Assembly (NCBI GenBank): GCA_964542585.1
Contig: CAZIUI010000008.1
Location: 1-64,000, forward strand
DNA length: 64,000 nt
Direction of reading: 5' to 3'
Source of the DNA: CAYYUA01 sp964542585
GTDB taxonomy: Bacteria > Bacteroidota > Bacteroidia > CAILMK01 > CAYYUA01
Shown here: positions 9,733 through 18,389 of the stretch, piece by piece
How the letters are laid out: every line of letters begins with the position of its first letter
Numbering within the stretch: the stretch's first letter is position 1
The notes under the pieces: model-generated
Told to the model about the DNA's origin: nothing
Seen by the model: only the letters and a program-made list of their open reading frames with translations
Databases searched by the model: none
Program-made: the position numbers and the translations under genes

Positions 9733-10786
9733 ATTGGAGGATTCGTTCATCAAAAGTTAGCGTTTCGTCCGTTTGGTGAAATCCGACTTCAACTGGTACA
9801 TAGTAAATAGGGAGTTGCTGAAAATACTGCCAGGCCGGAAGACTTTTGAGCCTGCTTATATCTTTTTCGGTGGTTACCAAAGCCTTATCGGTTACGTAAA
9901 TCTCTGAGTAAATCTTTGATACCCTATTATAGGCTTTCGTGCCAAAGGCATAATGATCGGCAAATTTAACCAATTGAACCTCGTTGCACTTCCGTTCCAA
10001 GTAATTGTATAAAGGCTTAGGTTCAGCAATACCCGTGAACAATACTATTCTCGAATTTTCAAAATCATCTATAGAGAATGACTTTTCGGGATCTTTAGCA
10101 TCTATCAAGTGCTGGTACTGTAGATAGCTGAAATAAAGGCTTTGATAACTTTTGGGTTTGATCTCTTCACGCATGCGCTCAAGCTCAAAGGGGGATAACA
10201 CCACCAAGCTTTTTGTTACCACGATCACATCAGCGCGATTTTTAGCCCATTTGGGTTCCCGTAGCCACCCACTAGGCATAAGAAAATCTTCTGTAAAAGG
10301 AAGGGAATAGGGAGTAGTGAGAATGCTCAAGCCGGGCCTGACATAACGATGCTGAAAGGCATCGTCAAGAATGACCACATCCGCCTGAGGAAATTCAGTC
10401 ATGATCTGACGTATAGCATCAACACGGCTTTTGCTGGTAACAACTGGCACATCAGGGAATTTGGCCTTTATTTGATAAGGTTCATCCCCAACCTCTGCAG
10501 CATTTTGATCATTATCCAGGAATACAACGCCATGAGCTGAACCTTTGTAGCCGCGGCTTACAATGACCGGGAACATCCCATCCCTTACCATACAACTAAC
10601 CATGTATTCCACAAGCGGTGTTTTACCGCTGCCTCCTACCGACAGGTTGCCTATGGAAATAATAGGAATAGGGAAGGAACGCTCTCGCAAGACGCCTAGA
10701 AAAAACATCCAGTTACGCATGGTTACTGCCAAGCCGTACATCAAGGAGAACGGTATTAACAACATGCGTAAAAGGATCCGAATCAA
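9689..10786 (-). CDS. lpxK: Tetraacyldisaccharide 4'-kinase LpxK
   Basis: LpxK phosphorylates the 4' position of the lipid A disaccharide precursor at the inner membrane. The 365-residue protein has an N-terminal hydrophobic helix. It has the Walker A loop NLSVGGSGKT near residues 47-56, SRGYKG just after it, and the DDAFQHR block with the catalytic Asp. Each is characteristic of LpxK. The start is a TTG at 10786, which gives the usual short run before the membrane helix; an ATG at 10765 is the alternative. A TAATTTTG element at 10811-10818 on this strand is a possible -7 box. Its presence shows an LPS-type outer membrane. Confidence 0.96.
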   Translation of the reverse strand: MIRILLRMLLIPFSLMYGLAVTMRNWMFFLGVLRERSFPIPIISIGNLSVGGSGKTPLVEYMVSCMVRDGMFPVIVSRGYKGSAHGVVFLDNDQNAAEVGDEPYQIKAKFPDVPVVTSKSRVDAIRQIMTEFPQADVVILDDAFQHRYVRPGLSILTTPYSLPFTEDFLMPSGWLREPKWAKNRADVIVVTKSLVVLSPFELERMREEIKPKSYQSLYFSYLQYQHLIDAKDPEKSFSIDDFENSRIVLFTGIAEPKPLYNYLERKCNEVQLVKFADHYAFGTKAYNRVSKIYSEIYVTDKALVTTEKDISRLKSLPAWQYFQQLPIYYVPVEVGFHQTDETLTFDERILQYVRENQRNRPLHYG

Positions 10787-10810
10787 AAGTCATGGTTTGG
10801 AGACGTAGGT

Positions 10811-10818
10811 CAAAATTA
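10811..10818 (-). promoter_or_regulatory. Candidate -7 element for lpxK-punA
   Basis: On the minus strand this reads TAATTTTG, matching TAnnTTTG, 25 bases before the TTG start of lpxK. No TTG box is found at the preferred 17-23 base distance, so support is partial. Confidence 0.35.
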
Positions 10819-10936
10819 CCGAAAAATGGACAACTTAGAAGGTGCAAATGATTTCATTTAGCCCATTAAAACCCCAGCAGGCGTAAAAAACCTTGTTTTC
10901 CTCTTCCATTTTCCCCTGTGCACCAGTTGAAATAGT

Positions 10937-10944
10937 TACCTTTG
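10937..10944 (+). promoter_or_regulatory. Candidate -7 element for the Nif3/zinc-ribbon unit
   Basis: TACCTTTG matches the Bacteroidota -7 consensus and lies 22 bases before the ATG at 10967, giving a short leader. The same octamer occurs in the much better supported tRNA-Ser promoter. A proper upstream TTTG box at 17-23 bases is not present. Confidence 0.4.
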
Positions 10945-10966
10945 CAAGTTTAAGTAAATGCTCGTA

Positions 10967-12082
10967 ATGAGAATCAAAGATCTGGGCCAGGTACTGGACC
11001 AGCTGGCTCCCTTTTCCTACCAAATGAGCTTTGATAACAGTGGATTGCTGGTCGGCCATCCGGAAGATACGATCGAAAAGATCCTATGCACCCTAGATGT
11101 TACGGATACGGTATTAGATGAGGCTATCCATCAACAGGCTGATTGCATTGTTTCTCACCATCCCTTGATTTTCAGTCCTTTAAAAAAGCTTACCGGTCAA
11201 ACACCCACCGAGCGATTGGTTATCAAAGCGATTCGTAATGGGATCGGGATTTACGCTGTTCATACCAATCTGGATCAGGTTTCTAATGGGGTTAATCAAC
11301 GCTTAGCAGAAGCATTAGGCTTGACTAACACCCAAATTTTACAGCCATCGTACCAAGTTTTGAAAAAGCTTGTAACCTTTTGTCCTTCCATGAATTCGGA
11401 GGATGGTCATTATTACCCTGGTATCATACGGCAAGCCCTTTTTGAAGCTGGAGCTGGACAAGCCGGCAGCTATGATCAAGCTTCCTTCAATGCAAAAGGA
11501 AAAGGCACCTTTAGGGCGCCAGAAGGTTCGTCCCCGTTTGTTGGTAAAGAAGATCAGATGCACGTTCAAGAAGAGGTTCGTATAGAAACCATTTTCCCTT
11601 CAGCCATCCAGGGTCAGGTACTTGCAGCGCTTCAATCGGCACATCCCTATGAAGAGGTGGCTTACGATGTTTATTCCGTTGATAATACTTTCAATGATGT
11701 TGGCGCTGGGATGATCGGCAAACTACCAGAGGTAGTAGGGGAAATGCATTTCTTGAGAGATTTGAAAGCGAACCTTCATGCGCAGGGTCTACGTCACACA
11801 AAGCTTACAGGCAATCCTATTGAGAAAGTAGCCATTTGTGGTGGTGCTGGTCGCTTTACGTTAAGCAAGGCTGTACAAGAAGGAGCGGACGCCTTGGTTA
11901 CGGCGGATTTTAAGTACCACGACTTTTTTGATGTGGATCAGCAACTCCTTTTGGTGGATGTTGGCCATTACGAGAGCGAACAATTCACCCCGGAAATTTT
12001 GTACAACTACATAGCTAATCAATTACCAGAAGCAACAGTCAGTATTTCGGCTTGTAACACAAACCCAATTTATTACTTATGA
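10967..12082 (+). CDS. Nif3-like dinuclear metal centre protein with inserted domain
   Basis: The 371-residue protein matches the Nif3/YbgI family (formerly annotated GTP cyclohydrolase 1 type 2). SFDNSGLLVG lies near the N-terminus, CIVSHHPLIF and VHTNLDQ are metal-ligand blocks, and DVGHYESE carries the last ligands. About 100 residues are inserted between the two halves (PYEEVAYDVY), as in the long form of the family. The biochemical role is unsettled. The start at 10967 (MRIKDLG) is preferred over the ATG nine bases upstream. The stop overlaps the ATG of the next gene in ATGA, so the two genes are translationally coupled; this pairing is common in Bacteroidota as far as I recall. Confidence 0.93.
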   Translation: MRIKDLGQVLDQLAPFSYQMSFDNSGLLVGHPEDTIEKILCTLDVTDTVLDEAIHQQADCIVSHHPLIFSPLKKLTGQTPTERLVIKAIRNGIGIYAVHTNLDQVSNGVNQRLAEALGLTNTQILQPSYQVLKKLVTFCPSMNSEDGHYYPGIIRQALFEAGAGQAGSYDQASFNAKGKGTFRAPEGSSPFVGKEDQMHVQEEVRIETIFPSAIQGQVLAALQSAHPYEEVAYDVYSVDNTFNDVGAGMIGKLPEVVGEMHFLRDLKANLHAQGLRHTKLTGNPIEKVAICGGAGRFTLSKAVQEGADALVTADFKYHDFFDVDQQLLLVDVGHYESEQFTPEILYNYIANQLPEATVSISACNTNPIYYL

Positions 12083-12852
12083 CAGAAACAAAAACTAAAA
12101 AGAGCGTTGATCAAAGTCTTAGGGAGCTTTTTGAGCTGCAGCTAATTGATCGAAAGCTTGATAAAATCCGTTCTATTCGCGGTGAATTGCCCATGGAGGT
12201 TCAGGATTTGGAGGATGAAATTGCCGGCCTTCAGACAAGAATCCAAAAATTGGATGACCAGATCCAAGAATACCAAGATAATATACAGGAGCGTAAAAAC
12301 CGGATAAAAGAGGCTGAAGAACTCAAGAAGAAGTACGAAAGCCAGCAGGATTCAGTTAAAAACAACCGTGAATACCTGGCGCTTTCCAAAGAGATTGAAT
12401 TGCAGGATCTTGAAGTAATGGCATCCCAGAAAAAGATTAAAGACGAGGAAGGCGAGCTTAAGGATACGGAAACCAAGAAATCGGAAGCTGAACAAGAGCT
12501 ATCTGAGAAAAAGTCAGAGCTTGAGCAAAAGAAGGAGGAGCTGGATAACATTATAGCTGAGACTGAAAAAGAAGAGAATACATACCTTAAATTGCGGGAG
12601 CAGGTTCAGGAAAAAATCGGGGAACGGCTCCAAAATGCTTACACCCGTATTCGCAACAGCTTCAAAAATGGCCTAGCTGTGGTTACCATTAGTCGTGATT
12701 CCTGTGGTGGTTGCTTTAGTGATGTGCCCCCTCAGCGGCAGTTGGATGTGGCTACCCACAAGGCCATCATTACCTGCGAAAACTGCGGCCGAATTCTGTT
12801 GGATAGCGAAACGGCTGAAGAAGTCCAGGAGAACCTCAATATTGAGTTATAA
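12079..12852 (+). CDS. Coiled-coil zinc-ribbon protein (CT398 type)
   Basis: The 257-residue protein has a long charged coiled coil (about residues 20-170, dominated by E, K, Q and L). A C4 zinc ribbon follows near the end: CGGC about residues 210-213 and CENCG about 234-238. This architecture is the CT398/zf-RING_7 family, whose function is poorly known; it has been linked to nucleic-acid or flagellar/secretion ATPase partners in other phyla. It overlaps the Nif3-like gene by four bases and is surely in the same transcript. Confidence 0.9.
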   Translation: MTETKTKKSVDQSLRELFELQLIDRKLDKIRSIRGELPMEVQDLEDEIAGLQTRIQKLDDQIQEYQDNIQERKNRIKEAEELKKKYESQQDSVKNNREYLALSKEIELQDLEVMASQKKIKDEEGELKDTETKKSEAEQELSEKKSELEQKKEELDNIIAETEKEENTYLKLREQVQEKIGERLQNAYTRIRNSFKNGLAVVTISRDSCGGCFSDVPPQRQLDVATHKAIITCENCGRILLDSETAEEVQENLNIEL

Positions 12853-12860
12853 GCGCTCTT

Positions 12861-14444
12861 ATGGGCGCTCGAGGGCATATCAGCGGGTGTATCAAAAGCA
12901 TTAATACAGGATATTTAATCCTTTTGTTGCATCCGCTTTGCCGTTTGAGGGTATTAAGCCTATCATTAGGCATTTTTTTATTGGTGTTGGCTATACCAGC
13001 CAAGGGCCAGCACTACAATTACAATGAGCGGTGCCAAAAAGCTCATCAATTGCTCCTTCAGCGGAAGCTGGTCGAAGCTAGTGCCTTGCTTCATAAAGAA
13101 GAAAGCAAAAATCCAGGTAACCTCATCCCCCAGTACCTTTACCATTACAGGGATTTTTTAAGGTTGTACATGTATGGCGATGATCAACTCTATGAGAAAG
13201 TAGATGATCGCGTTAGTAGCCGTGTGCAACAACTCAAGGAAGGCCCGGAAAACTCCCCTTACCATGATTTCACAGTAGCCGAGGTCCACCTTATCTGGAG
13301 CTTATTGCAGGTGAGGAAAGGCGACTATTTTGCTGCTGGAATGGACCTTTACCAAGCTTATAACAAATACGAGTCTACAACCGAAAAATCCCCGGATTTT
13401 CTACCAGCTCAGCGAATGCTCGTGGCTATTAAAGGAATGGTAGGGACCCTGCCGAGCTCTTATCAATGGATTATGAAGCGGTTTGGAATAAGTGGCCAAC
13501 TCCAACAAGCGCTGGATCAATATCCAAAAATCATTGATGAGCTTCATCAAAAGCCCCGCTTTAAAGCTTTTCACCGAGAAAGTTTGATCATTTACAGTTA
13601 TATGCAACTGCATTTAATGGATGCTCCCGCAAAGGCCTGGCAAACCATCCAAAAAGCAACCAAAGATCATAAGAAGAATCCGCTTAGCGCCCTTTTAAGG
13701 GCTAACATGGCGCTGAATATGCAAAAAGCTGAAACTACCCTTTCCGTGCTTGAACGCTTCACAACAGACAAAGCAACCATTCCCTACCTCGATTACCTCA
13801 TTGGCTCTGCTTTGCTATATGACCTTCAGCCCCGAAGCCGGCATTTCCTTGATGCATATGTTCAAAATTTTCAAGGGGGTACTTATGTAAAGGACAGTTA
13901 CCTGAAAATGGGATGGTCAGGGCTGCTAAATGGGAATATGGAGTATTACAAGAAATACAGGAAGAAACTCAAATCCGAAGGGTCCACCGTGCGCTCAGTT
14001 GATGAGCAAGCGCTGAAAGAAGCCGATCAATACGATAAAAGTAATCGCTACTTGCTAAAAGCGCGTCTCGCATATGATGGCGGTTATTTCGAAAAAGCGT
14101 TGCGTGTTCTTCAAAGGCATTCCAAGCCAACCCTTGGAGATAATCCGAATTTAGAAAGCCTTGAATATTATTACCGGCTAGGTCGTATTCATCAGGCATT
14201 AGATCATGATAAACAAGCATTAGAAACCTATGCTAAACTACAACACCTGGCAGCGGAAAAGCGAAAACACTATTACTTGCCAGCCGCTGTTTTGCAATCA
14301 GGTTTGATCCAGGAGGAATTTGGCCAGTACCAGAAGGCCAAAGCAGCATTTCAAAAAATGCTCAATTTTGATGGATACCCTTATGAAAAGGCCCTATCTC
14401 AAAAAGCCAAAGCAGGATTGAAACGATTGAAAGCTGATGATTAA
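12861..14444 (+). CDS. Secreted or periplasmic TPR protein
   Basis: The 527-residue protein is largely alpha-helical with tetratricopeptide-like repeats, clearest near the C-terminus: YYRLGRIHQALDHDKQALETYAKLQ and LIQEEFGQYQKAKAAF are helix pairs. A hydrophobic segment at about residues 30-47 followed by AKGQ is a signal peptide. The ATG at 12861 leaves a long N-region before it, so a TTG some 20-30 codons later may be the real start. It follows the zinc-ribbon gene after 8 bases and overlaps the next gene by 8, so these four genes form one operon. No specific function is recognised. Confidence 0.8.
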   Translation: MGARGHISGCIKSINTGYLILLLHPLCRLRVLSLSLGIFLLVLAIPAKGQHYNYNERCQKAHQLLLQRKLVEASALLHKEESKNPGNLIPQYLYHYRDFLRLYMYGDDQLYEKVDDRVSSRVQQLKEGPENSPYHDFTVAEVHLIWSLLQVRKGDYFAAGMDLYQAYNKYESTTEKSPDFLPAQRMLVAIKGMVGTLPSSYQWIMKRFGISGQLQQALDQYPKIIDELHQKPRFKAFHRESLIIYSYMQLHLMDAPAKAWQTIQKATKDHKKNPLSALLRANMALNMQKAETTLSVLERFTTDKATIPYLDYLIGSALLYDLQPRSRHFLDAYVQNFQGGTYVKDSYLKMGWSGLLNGNMEYYKKYRKKLKSEGSTVRSVDEQALKEADQYDKSNRYLLKARLAYDGGYFEKALRVLQRHSKPTLGDNPNLESLEYYYRLGRIHQALDHDKQALETYAKLQHLAAEKRKHYYLPAAVLQSGLIQEEFGQYQKAKAAFQKMLNFDGYPYEKALSQKAKAGLKRLKADD

Positions 14445-14979
14445 AAGATCCTCCACAACCTGTGGCTTGCTATTAATCCTTATCGTAGCTGGGTTTCAAG
14501 CTTGTAAAGACCAAAAGCCAAAACCGGTTTTGTCATTTCCCTTTAAACTGGATACCGTAGCAGCCGTACCCTTAGCCGATAGTGGTGTTTACCAGGACAG
14601 CGCATTTGTCTTGCGGTACACGTTAAAAAACAAAATAGCTTTGAGTGAGAGAGGACTTAGCCGCAAGGACATCAAAGATGTGCAACTGGATAGTGCAAAA
14701 GTGAGTTATAGAAAAACACAAGGTTTCCAATGGCTGGACTCCCTGGTCGTAAGCCTTAATGCTCAAAAGCTTGATCGTGAATTAGCCGCCCAAAAATCCA
14801 ACATCCCTAAAGATTCTACTCAAGACCTTTCCCTTAACCCAACTCAAATCAATTTGGCGCCTTATATCCAGCAGGAAACATTTTATATATTGCTCGCAAC
14901 CAAAAACAGGGAAGCCACTAATAGCGCTAAAAATGTTTTCCTGCAGTTGTTTTTCCAATTTCGTTACGAGGGGAACTGA
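14437..14979 (+). CDS. Lipoprotein of unknown function
   Basis: The 180-residue protein has a lipoprotein signal peptide with the lipobox FQAC (Cys at residue 23), followed by KDQKPKP. The mature part contains alternating beta-type segments (VLRYTLKN, WLDSLVVSLN, FLQLFFQFRYEGN). No family is recognised. It overlaps the TPR gene by eight bases, so the two proteins may act together in the envelope. Its 3' end overlaps recX, on the other strand, by 16 bases. Confidence 0.75.
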   Translation: MIKRSSTTCGLLLILIVAGFQACKDQKPKPVLSFPFKLDTVAAVPLADSGVYQDSAFVLRYTLKNKIALSERGLSRKDIKDVQLDSAKVSYRKTQGFQWLDSLVVSLNAQKLDRELAAQKSNIPKDSTQDLSLNPTQINLAPYIQQETFYILLATKNREATNSAKNVFLQLFFQFRYEGN

Positions 14980-15458
14980 CCTTTTTCATCATCTATCGCC
15001 TCTTCGATGGCTTGCCATACGAGAGTTTGTTCGTATCCTTTGCCAATAAGGTATCGGGCTGCTTTATTTTTTTTGTTGAATAAGGACTCTCCGGATAAGC
15101 GCTTCAACTTTTGCTGAAGTAAGGTCTGGAGGGTATTATGATAATGAGCTTCATCAATTTCGGTCAAGGCCTCTTCTATAAGTCGAGGCTGAACTCCCTT
15201 ACCTTTCAATCCTTGCCGGATTTTCTCCCGCCCCCAACGGGTATGTTTAAACTTTCCCCTGGTGTAAGACCGGGCAAAGCGCTCTTCATCTAAAAAACCC
15301 TCTTCTATCAACACCGTTACAAGGTCCTCCGCCATTTCGGGTGACTGGTTAAGTGATTTCAGCTTCTCCCAAACTTCCTGGTGTGATCGGTCCTGGTAAG
15401 TACAGTATTTCTTGGCTTTCTCCAAAGCATCTTCCCGGGAGACGTACTGCTTATTCAT
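14964..15458 (-). CDS. recX: RecX-family regulator of RecA
   Basis: The 164-residue all-helical protein shows RecX features: ALEKAKKYCTYQDRS at the N-terminus, DEERFARSYTRGKF, WGREKIRQGLKGKGV, and IEEALTEID repeats. RecX binds RecA filaments and limits their activity. Length is typical. The ATG at 15458 is clear. The 3' end overlaps the convergent lipoprotein gene by 16 bases, leaving no room for a separate terminator. Confidence 0.9.
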   Translation of the reverse strand: MNKQYVSREDALEKAKKYCTYQDRSHQEVWEKLKSLNQSPEMAEDLVTVLIEEGFLDEERFARSYTRGKFKHTRWGREKIRQGLKGKGVQPRLIEEALTEIDEAHYHNTLQTLLQQKLKRLSGESLFNKKNKAARYLIGKGYEQTLVWQAIEEAIDDEKGQFPS

Positions 15459-15528
15459 TTTGCCTTACCTTTTAGAAACTGATTCAGCAAATCATCTGCT
15501 TTTGTGACAAATAAAGGTTAATTGAACC

Positions 15529-15556
15529 AAACAGCTTGTTTATTAAGGCTGTTTTT
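15529..15556 (+). promoter_or_regulatory. Hairpin with U-tract abutting the MFS gene start
   Basis: Arms 15529-15537 (AAACAGCTT) and 15545-15554 (AAGGCTGTTT) pair with one bulged G around a 7-base loop and run into a T-tract ending at 15556. The GTG start of the MFS gene is at 15559. It resembles an intrinsic terminator placed in the leader. It could attenuate the gene or, as an inverted repeat, bind a repressor. Confidence 0.35.
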
Positions 15557-15558
15557 AT

Positions 15559-16848
15559 GTGACATTTCCTGAACTCCTGCTTTTGCAAAACAAACAAGCC
15601 ATTGCCCTGCTTTTCACTGGAAACACCTTATCGGGGCTGGCAACAGGCATTACCATTCTGGCAGTTCCTTGGTATTTTTCTCATGAGTTAGAGGAGCCTT
15701 CTCTTTATGGCATTGGCTATGGAGCTATTACTGCCGTTAGCTTTTTTTGGAGCCTTTACGCTGGGACTTTAATAGACCGTTACTCCCGGAAACGCATTTT
15801 TCAGGTCTCTAAAATAACTTGCGCAATTGTTATTGGCGCAGTAGCCTATTTGGGCTTCATAAAAGGTTACGTACCTCCCGCCATGGCTTTGATAGCTTAT
15901 GCTACCACGTTTTTTAATTTCAACATCCATTACCCGAACCTTTATGCCTTTGGGCAGGAAATCACCGCCCAGGAGGATTTTGGGCGCCTAAACGCTTACA
16001 TAGAAATACAAGGCCAGGCTACGAATGCCTTGGCCGGTGGTTTAGCGGCTATAACCTTAAGTGGTACTGCTGGCGGTTTTGTAGAGCTTGGAGGCTTGGT
16101 GCCTTTTGATTTACCCCGCCTTTCCTTACATGAGATTTTAGCCATAGATGCTGTCACTTACCTGCTATCGTTTAGCATTGTTTCCCTAATCCGTTATAAA
16201 CCTTTACAGCATCGTAAAGTTTCCACAGCCAGTGTCAAAACAAGGGTTCAAGAGGGGCTTTCTTATCTGAGGGCTCAGCCACCGGTTTTTGTGTTTGGAG
16301 TATTATCCAATGCTATTTTTATCACGGTGATGGTTCATGCTTTTTTCTTACTAGCCATATATGTTAACAACCATCTGAGAACAGAAGCCTATGCTTACGG
16401 CGCTGCTGAAATGGTATTTGCTGTCGGGGCTATCCTGTCAGGAATTGGTATAAGGCAGGTTTTTAGTCGTTTTAGTCCAGTAGTAGGAGTAATTGTGAAT
16501 ACGTTTCTGGGAGGCTTGCTACTGTGGTGGCTTAGTCTCACTCAAAGCCTGATTGTGCTTATCAGCTTTTCTCTGCTGTATGGGATTATGAACTCGGGCA
16601 ACCGGATTCTGCGGATGACCTTCATTTTCAATAACATTCCCAATGAGATCATAGGTCGTATCAATAGCGTTTTCAGTGTTTGTGGTACCTTGTTACGGGT
16701 CTTTTTCATAAGCATGTTTGCCCTGCCTTTCTTTGGGCACGATGCCCACGTGGTCTATGCCTATATGGTGCTGGGGAGCTTTGTGCTGCTGGCTGCCCTG
16801 CTGCTGTCTTACACTTATAAGTCGCTGAAAAGTAAAGAGGCTGGATAG
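15559..16848 (+). CDS. MFS transporter, enterobactin-exporter-like
   Basis: The 429-residue membrane protein has about 12 hydrophobic segments. The loop between TM2 and TM3 carries GTLIDRYSRKRI, the MFS motif A equivalent (D-R-x-x-R-K/R). Sequence style resembles the MFS_3/EntS branch that exports siderophores or drugs; substrate unknown. The GTG at 15559 (MTFPELL) is used because the nearby ATG at 15557 is in another frame. The coding region starts directly after a hairpin with a T-tract. It is monocistronic. Confidence 0.85.
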   Translation: MTFPELLLLQNKQAIALLFTGNTLSGLATGITILAVPWYFSHELEEPSLYGIGYGAITAVSFFWSLYAGTLIDRYSRKRIFQVSKITCAIVIGAVAYLGFIKGYVPPAMALIAYATTFFNFNIHYPNLYAFGQEITAQEDFGRLNAYIEIQGQATNALAGGLAAITLSGTAGGFVELGGLVPFDLPRLSLHEILAIDAVTYLLSFSIVSLIRYKPLQHRKVSTASVKTRVQEGLSYLRAQPPVFVFGVLSNAIFITVMVHAFFLLAIYVNNHLRTEAYAYGAAEMVFAVGAILSGIGIRQVFSRFSPVVGVIVNTFLGGLLLWWLSLTQSLIVLISFSLLYGIMNSGNRILRMTFIFNNIPNEIIGRINSVFSVCGTLLRVFFISMFALPFFGHDAHVVYAYMVLGSFVLLAALLLSYTYKSLKSKEAG

Positions 16849-16853
16849 CCCAG

Positions 16854-16985
16854 GTAATGCCGTCAGTTAATACCTTATTCTGAGCATAGCACGTTAATCC
16901 TGGTTTTAATTCACCATTCAGGATTTATTGGGGTTCCCAGCTAACCAGCGGACGCTGTTGAATAGGAAGTGGTGACTGCCGGGAT
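16854..16985 (-). pseudogene. Decayed C-terminal fragment of a sugar-nucleotide epimerase
   Basis: Translated on the minus strand this gives SWEPQ-stop-ILNGELKPGLT, then CYAQNKVLTDGIT. It lines up without gaps of note with the C-terminus of the GDP-fucose-synthase-like gene next door (NWKPRYSLDEGLRLT, then WYAENKAYADAIT). The match ends at the same relative position, where the intact gene has its stop, and the DNA is also visibly similar. A stop interrupts the frame and nothing upstream is preserved. This is the tail of a lost paralogue, either an old duplication or a deleted neighbour gene. Confidence 0.7.
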
Positions 16986-17178
16986 AAAGAAGGTTTGATT
17001 TGGTCTGTCAAAAGAAAAATAATCTTTAAAGATAAAAATGACCCAAAGATGAATTTTTCAACAAGAAGGATAAAGCGGAGCTCAGGATTGCTAGTTGTTC
17101 CTTTTCCGAGCTTTTCGTAAGGGAAAAGTCAAGAATCAATAAAAGGAGCTCTTTACAACAGGCAGGGGCAGGTGGTCC

Positions 17179-17316
17179 GCAATTTTCAACTCGCCCCAAC
17201 CGGAAGAAACCTATTCACATACAAGCATTCAGCCCGGTACCTGTGTCTTCAAGGTTAATGGTTGGGACATCCCTATAAAAATACTGATCAATGAGGTGAA
17301 GGTCAATATCCTCTAA
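17179..17316 (+). pseudogene. Short C-terminal relic, possibly of a Y_Y_Y-type sensor or surface domain
   Basis: One plus-strand frame is open for about 45 codons and ends at TAA 17314-17316, reading EETYSHTSIQPGTCVFKVNGW and on. The phrase LQPGTYVFKV is typical of Y_Y_Y beta-domains of Bacteroidota sensor proteins, so this may be a relic; support is limited to that resemblance. The terminator directly after it supports the idea of a former gene end. Confidence 0.3.
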
Positions 17317-17325
17317 GCGGCACTC

Positions 17326-17368
17326 TACCCTAAGAGGCGGGGTTGGTAACGCTTAGGGGTATTTTTTT
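17326..17368 (+). terminator. Intrinsic terminator downstream of the relic region
   Basis: The arms CTACCCTAAG and CTTAGGGGTA pair around an inner GCG/CGC stem and are followed by seven T bases on the plus strand. No intact plus-strand gene lies between the MFS gene (ending at 16848) and this site, so it either serves the MFS transcript or is left from the decayed gene. Confidence 0.65.
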
Positions 17369-17444
17369 GAAGCTCACCTCTAGCCCATAGTTTTTTAGCT
17401 GGCACAGTCAGGCAGTCCCTCGATTCAGCTTCGGATAAAAGGGG

Positions 17445-18389
17445 TTAGGTAATGGCGTCAGCATATGCTTTATTCTCAGCATACCAATTAGCGGTAAGGC
17501 GTAGTCCTTCATCCAGGGAATAACGGGGCTTCCAGTTAAAAACCTCTTGCATCCTGGAAACATCCAGAACCTTGCGATGCACCCCGTTTGGCATGCTTGT
17601 ATCCCAATCAATATCACCCTGAAAACCTGTAATATTTTGGATCTTTTGAGCCAATTCCTTGATGCTGACACCTTCCCCGGTACCAATGTTAACGGGCTTC
17701 AGGTCATGTTCCATTTCTATCGCCCGTGTAATGAATTCGGAAGCATCCTCCACGTACAAGAATTCCCGGATAGGGGTGCCATCACCCCACAAGTTAACGG
17801 TGTGGGTCGCCTCGGTAAATTTCTTAATCAAGGCCGATAACACGTGGGAGCGGTACTCAGTGAAAACATCATGAGGGCCGTAGAGATTAGTCAGGATCAG
17901 GTGATTGGAAGTTATCCCATACTGGTTGTAATAGGCTTCCTGCCCAACTAGCTGTATTTTTTTGGAAATGCCGTAAGCTTCTACGCTTTCATGAAGCTTT
18001 CCTTCCCAGAAATCATCTTCTTTCAGATTGCCGGTAAGCTTTCCGGGATAAGCGCAAGCCGATCCAATCGGCAATACTTTGGGCACTTGGTGCTCACGGG
18101 CCACCTCAAACATGTTGAGGGCCATCTGGATATTCTTTTGAAATATGGAAGCCGGCTCCCGTTTATTAATACCAATACCACCATAGTAAGCGGCCGAATG
18201 TATAATAGCATCCACGCCTCCATAGCTCTGATTCACTTCATCCATGTATTTCCTGATACCAGCACCCGTCTCTAGGTTAAATTCACTGCTGCGGGGTGCT
18301 AATACATGATAACCCTTTTCTTGAGCTTTACTTACGATGTGACTTCCCAAAAAGCCACTGCCACCGGTAACCAATATTGTTTTAGGCAT
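17445..18389 (-). CDS. fcl: GDP-L-fucose synthase-like NAD-dependent epimerase
   Basis: The 314-residue extended SDR has the NAD loop TGGSGFLGSH at its start, the SACAYP block, and the catalytic pair in YGISK. NLYGPHD, LWGDGTPIREFLYVED and VNIGTGEGVSI match GDP-L-fucose synthase (GDP-4-keto-6-deoxymannose epimerase/reductase). A related nucleotide-sugar epimerase remains possible, since no gmd gene is present in the window. Start is the ATG at 18389 (MPKTILV); a GTG at 18401 is the alternative. It overlaps the end of the preceding epimerase gene by eight bases, so they form an operon feeding surface glycan synthesis. Confidence 0.85.
   Translation of the reverse strand: MPKTILVTGGSGFLGSHIVSKAQEKGYHVLAPRSSEFNLETGAGIRKYMDEVNQSYGGVDAIIHSAAYYGGIGINKREPASIFQKNIQMALNMFEVAREHQVPKVLPIGSACAYPGKLTGNLKEDDFWEGKLHESVEAYGISKKIQLVGQEAYYNQYGITSNHLILTNLYGPHDVFTEYRSHVLSALIKKFTEATHTVNLWGDGTPIREFLYVEDASEFITRAIEMEHDLKPVNIGTGEGVSIKELAQKIQNITGFQGDIDWDTSMPNGVHRKVLDVSRMQEVFNWKPRYSLDEGLRLTANWYAENKAYADAIT

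Noticed and set aside
10835..11059. Minus-strand 74-codon open frame over the start of the Nif3-like gene
   Set aside because: It overlaps a clear Nif3 coding region and its putative product has no features; treated as a shadow frame.
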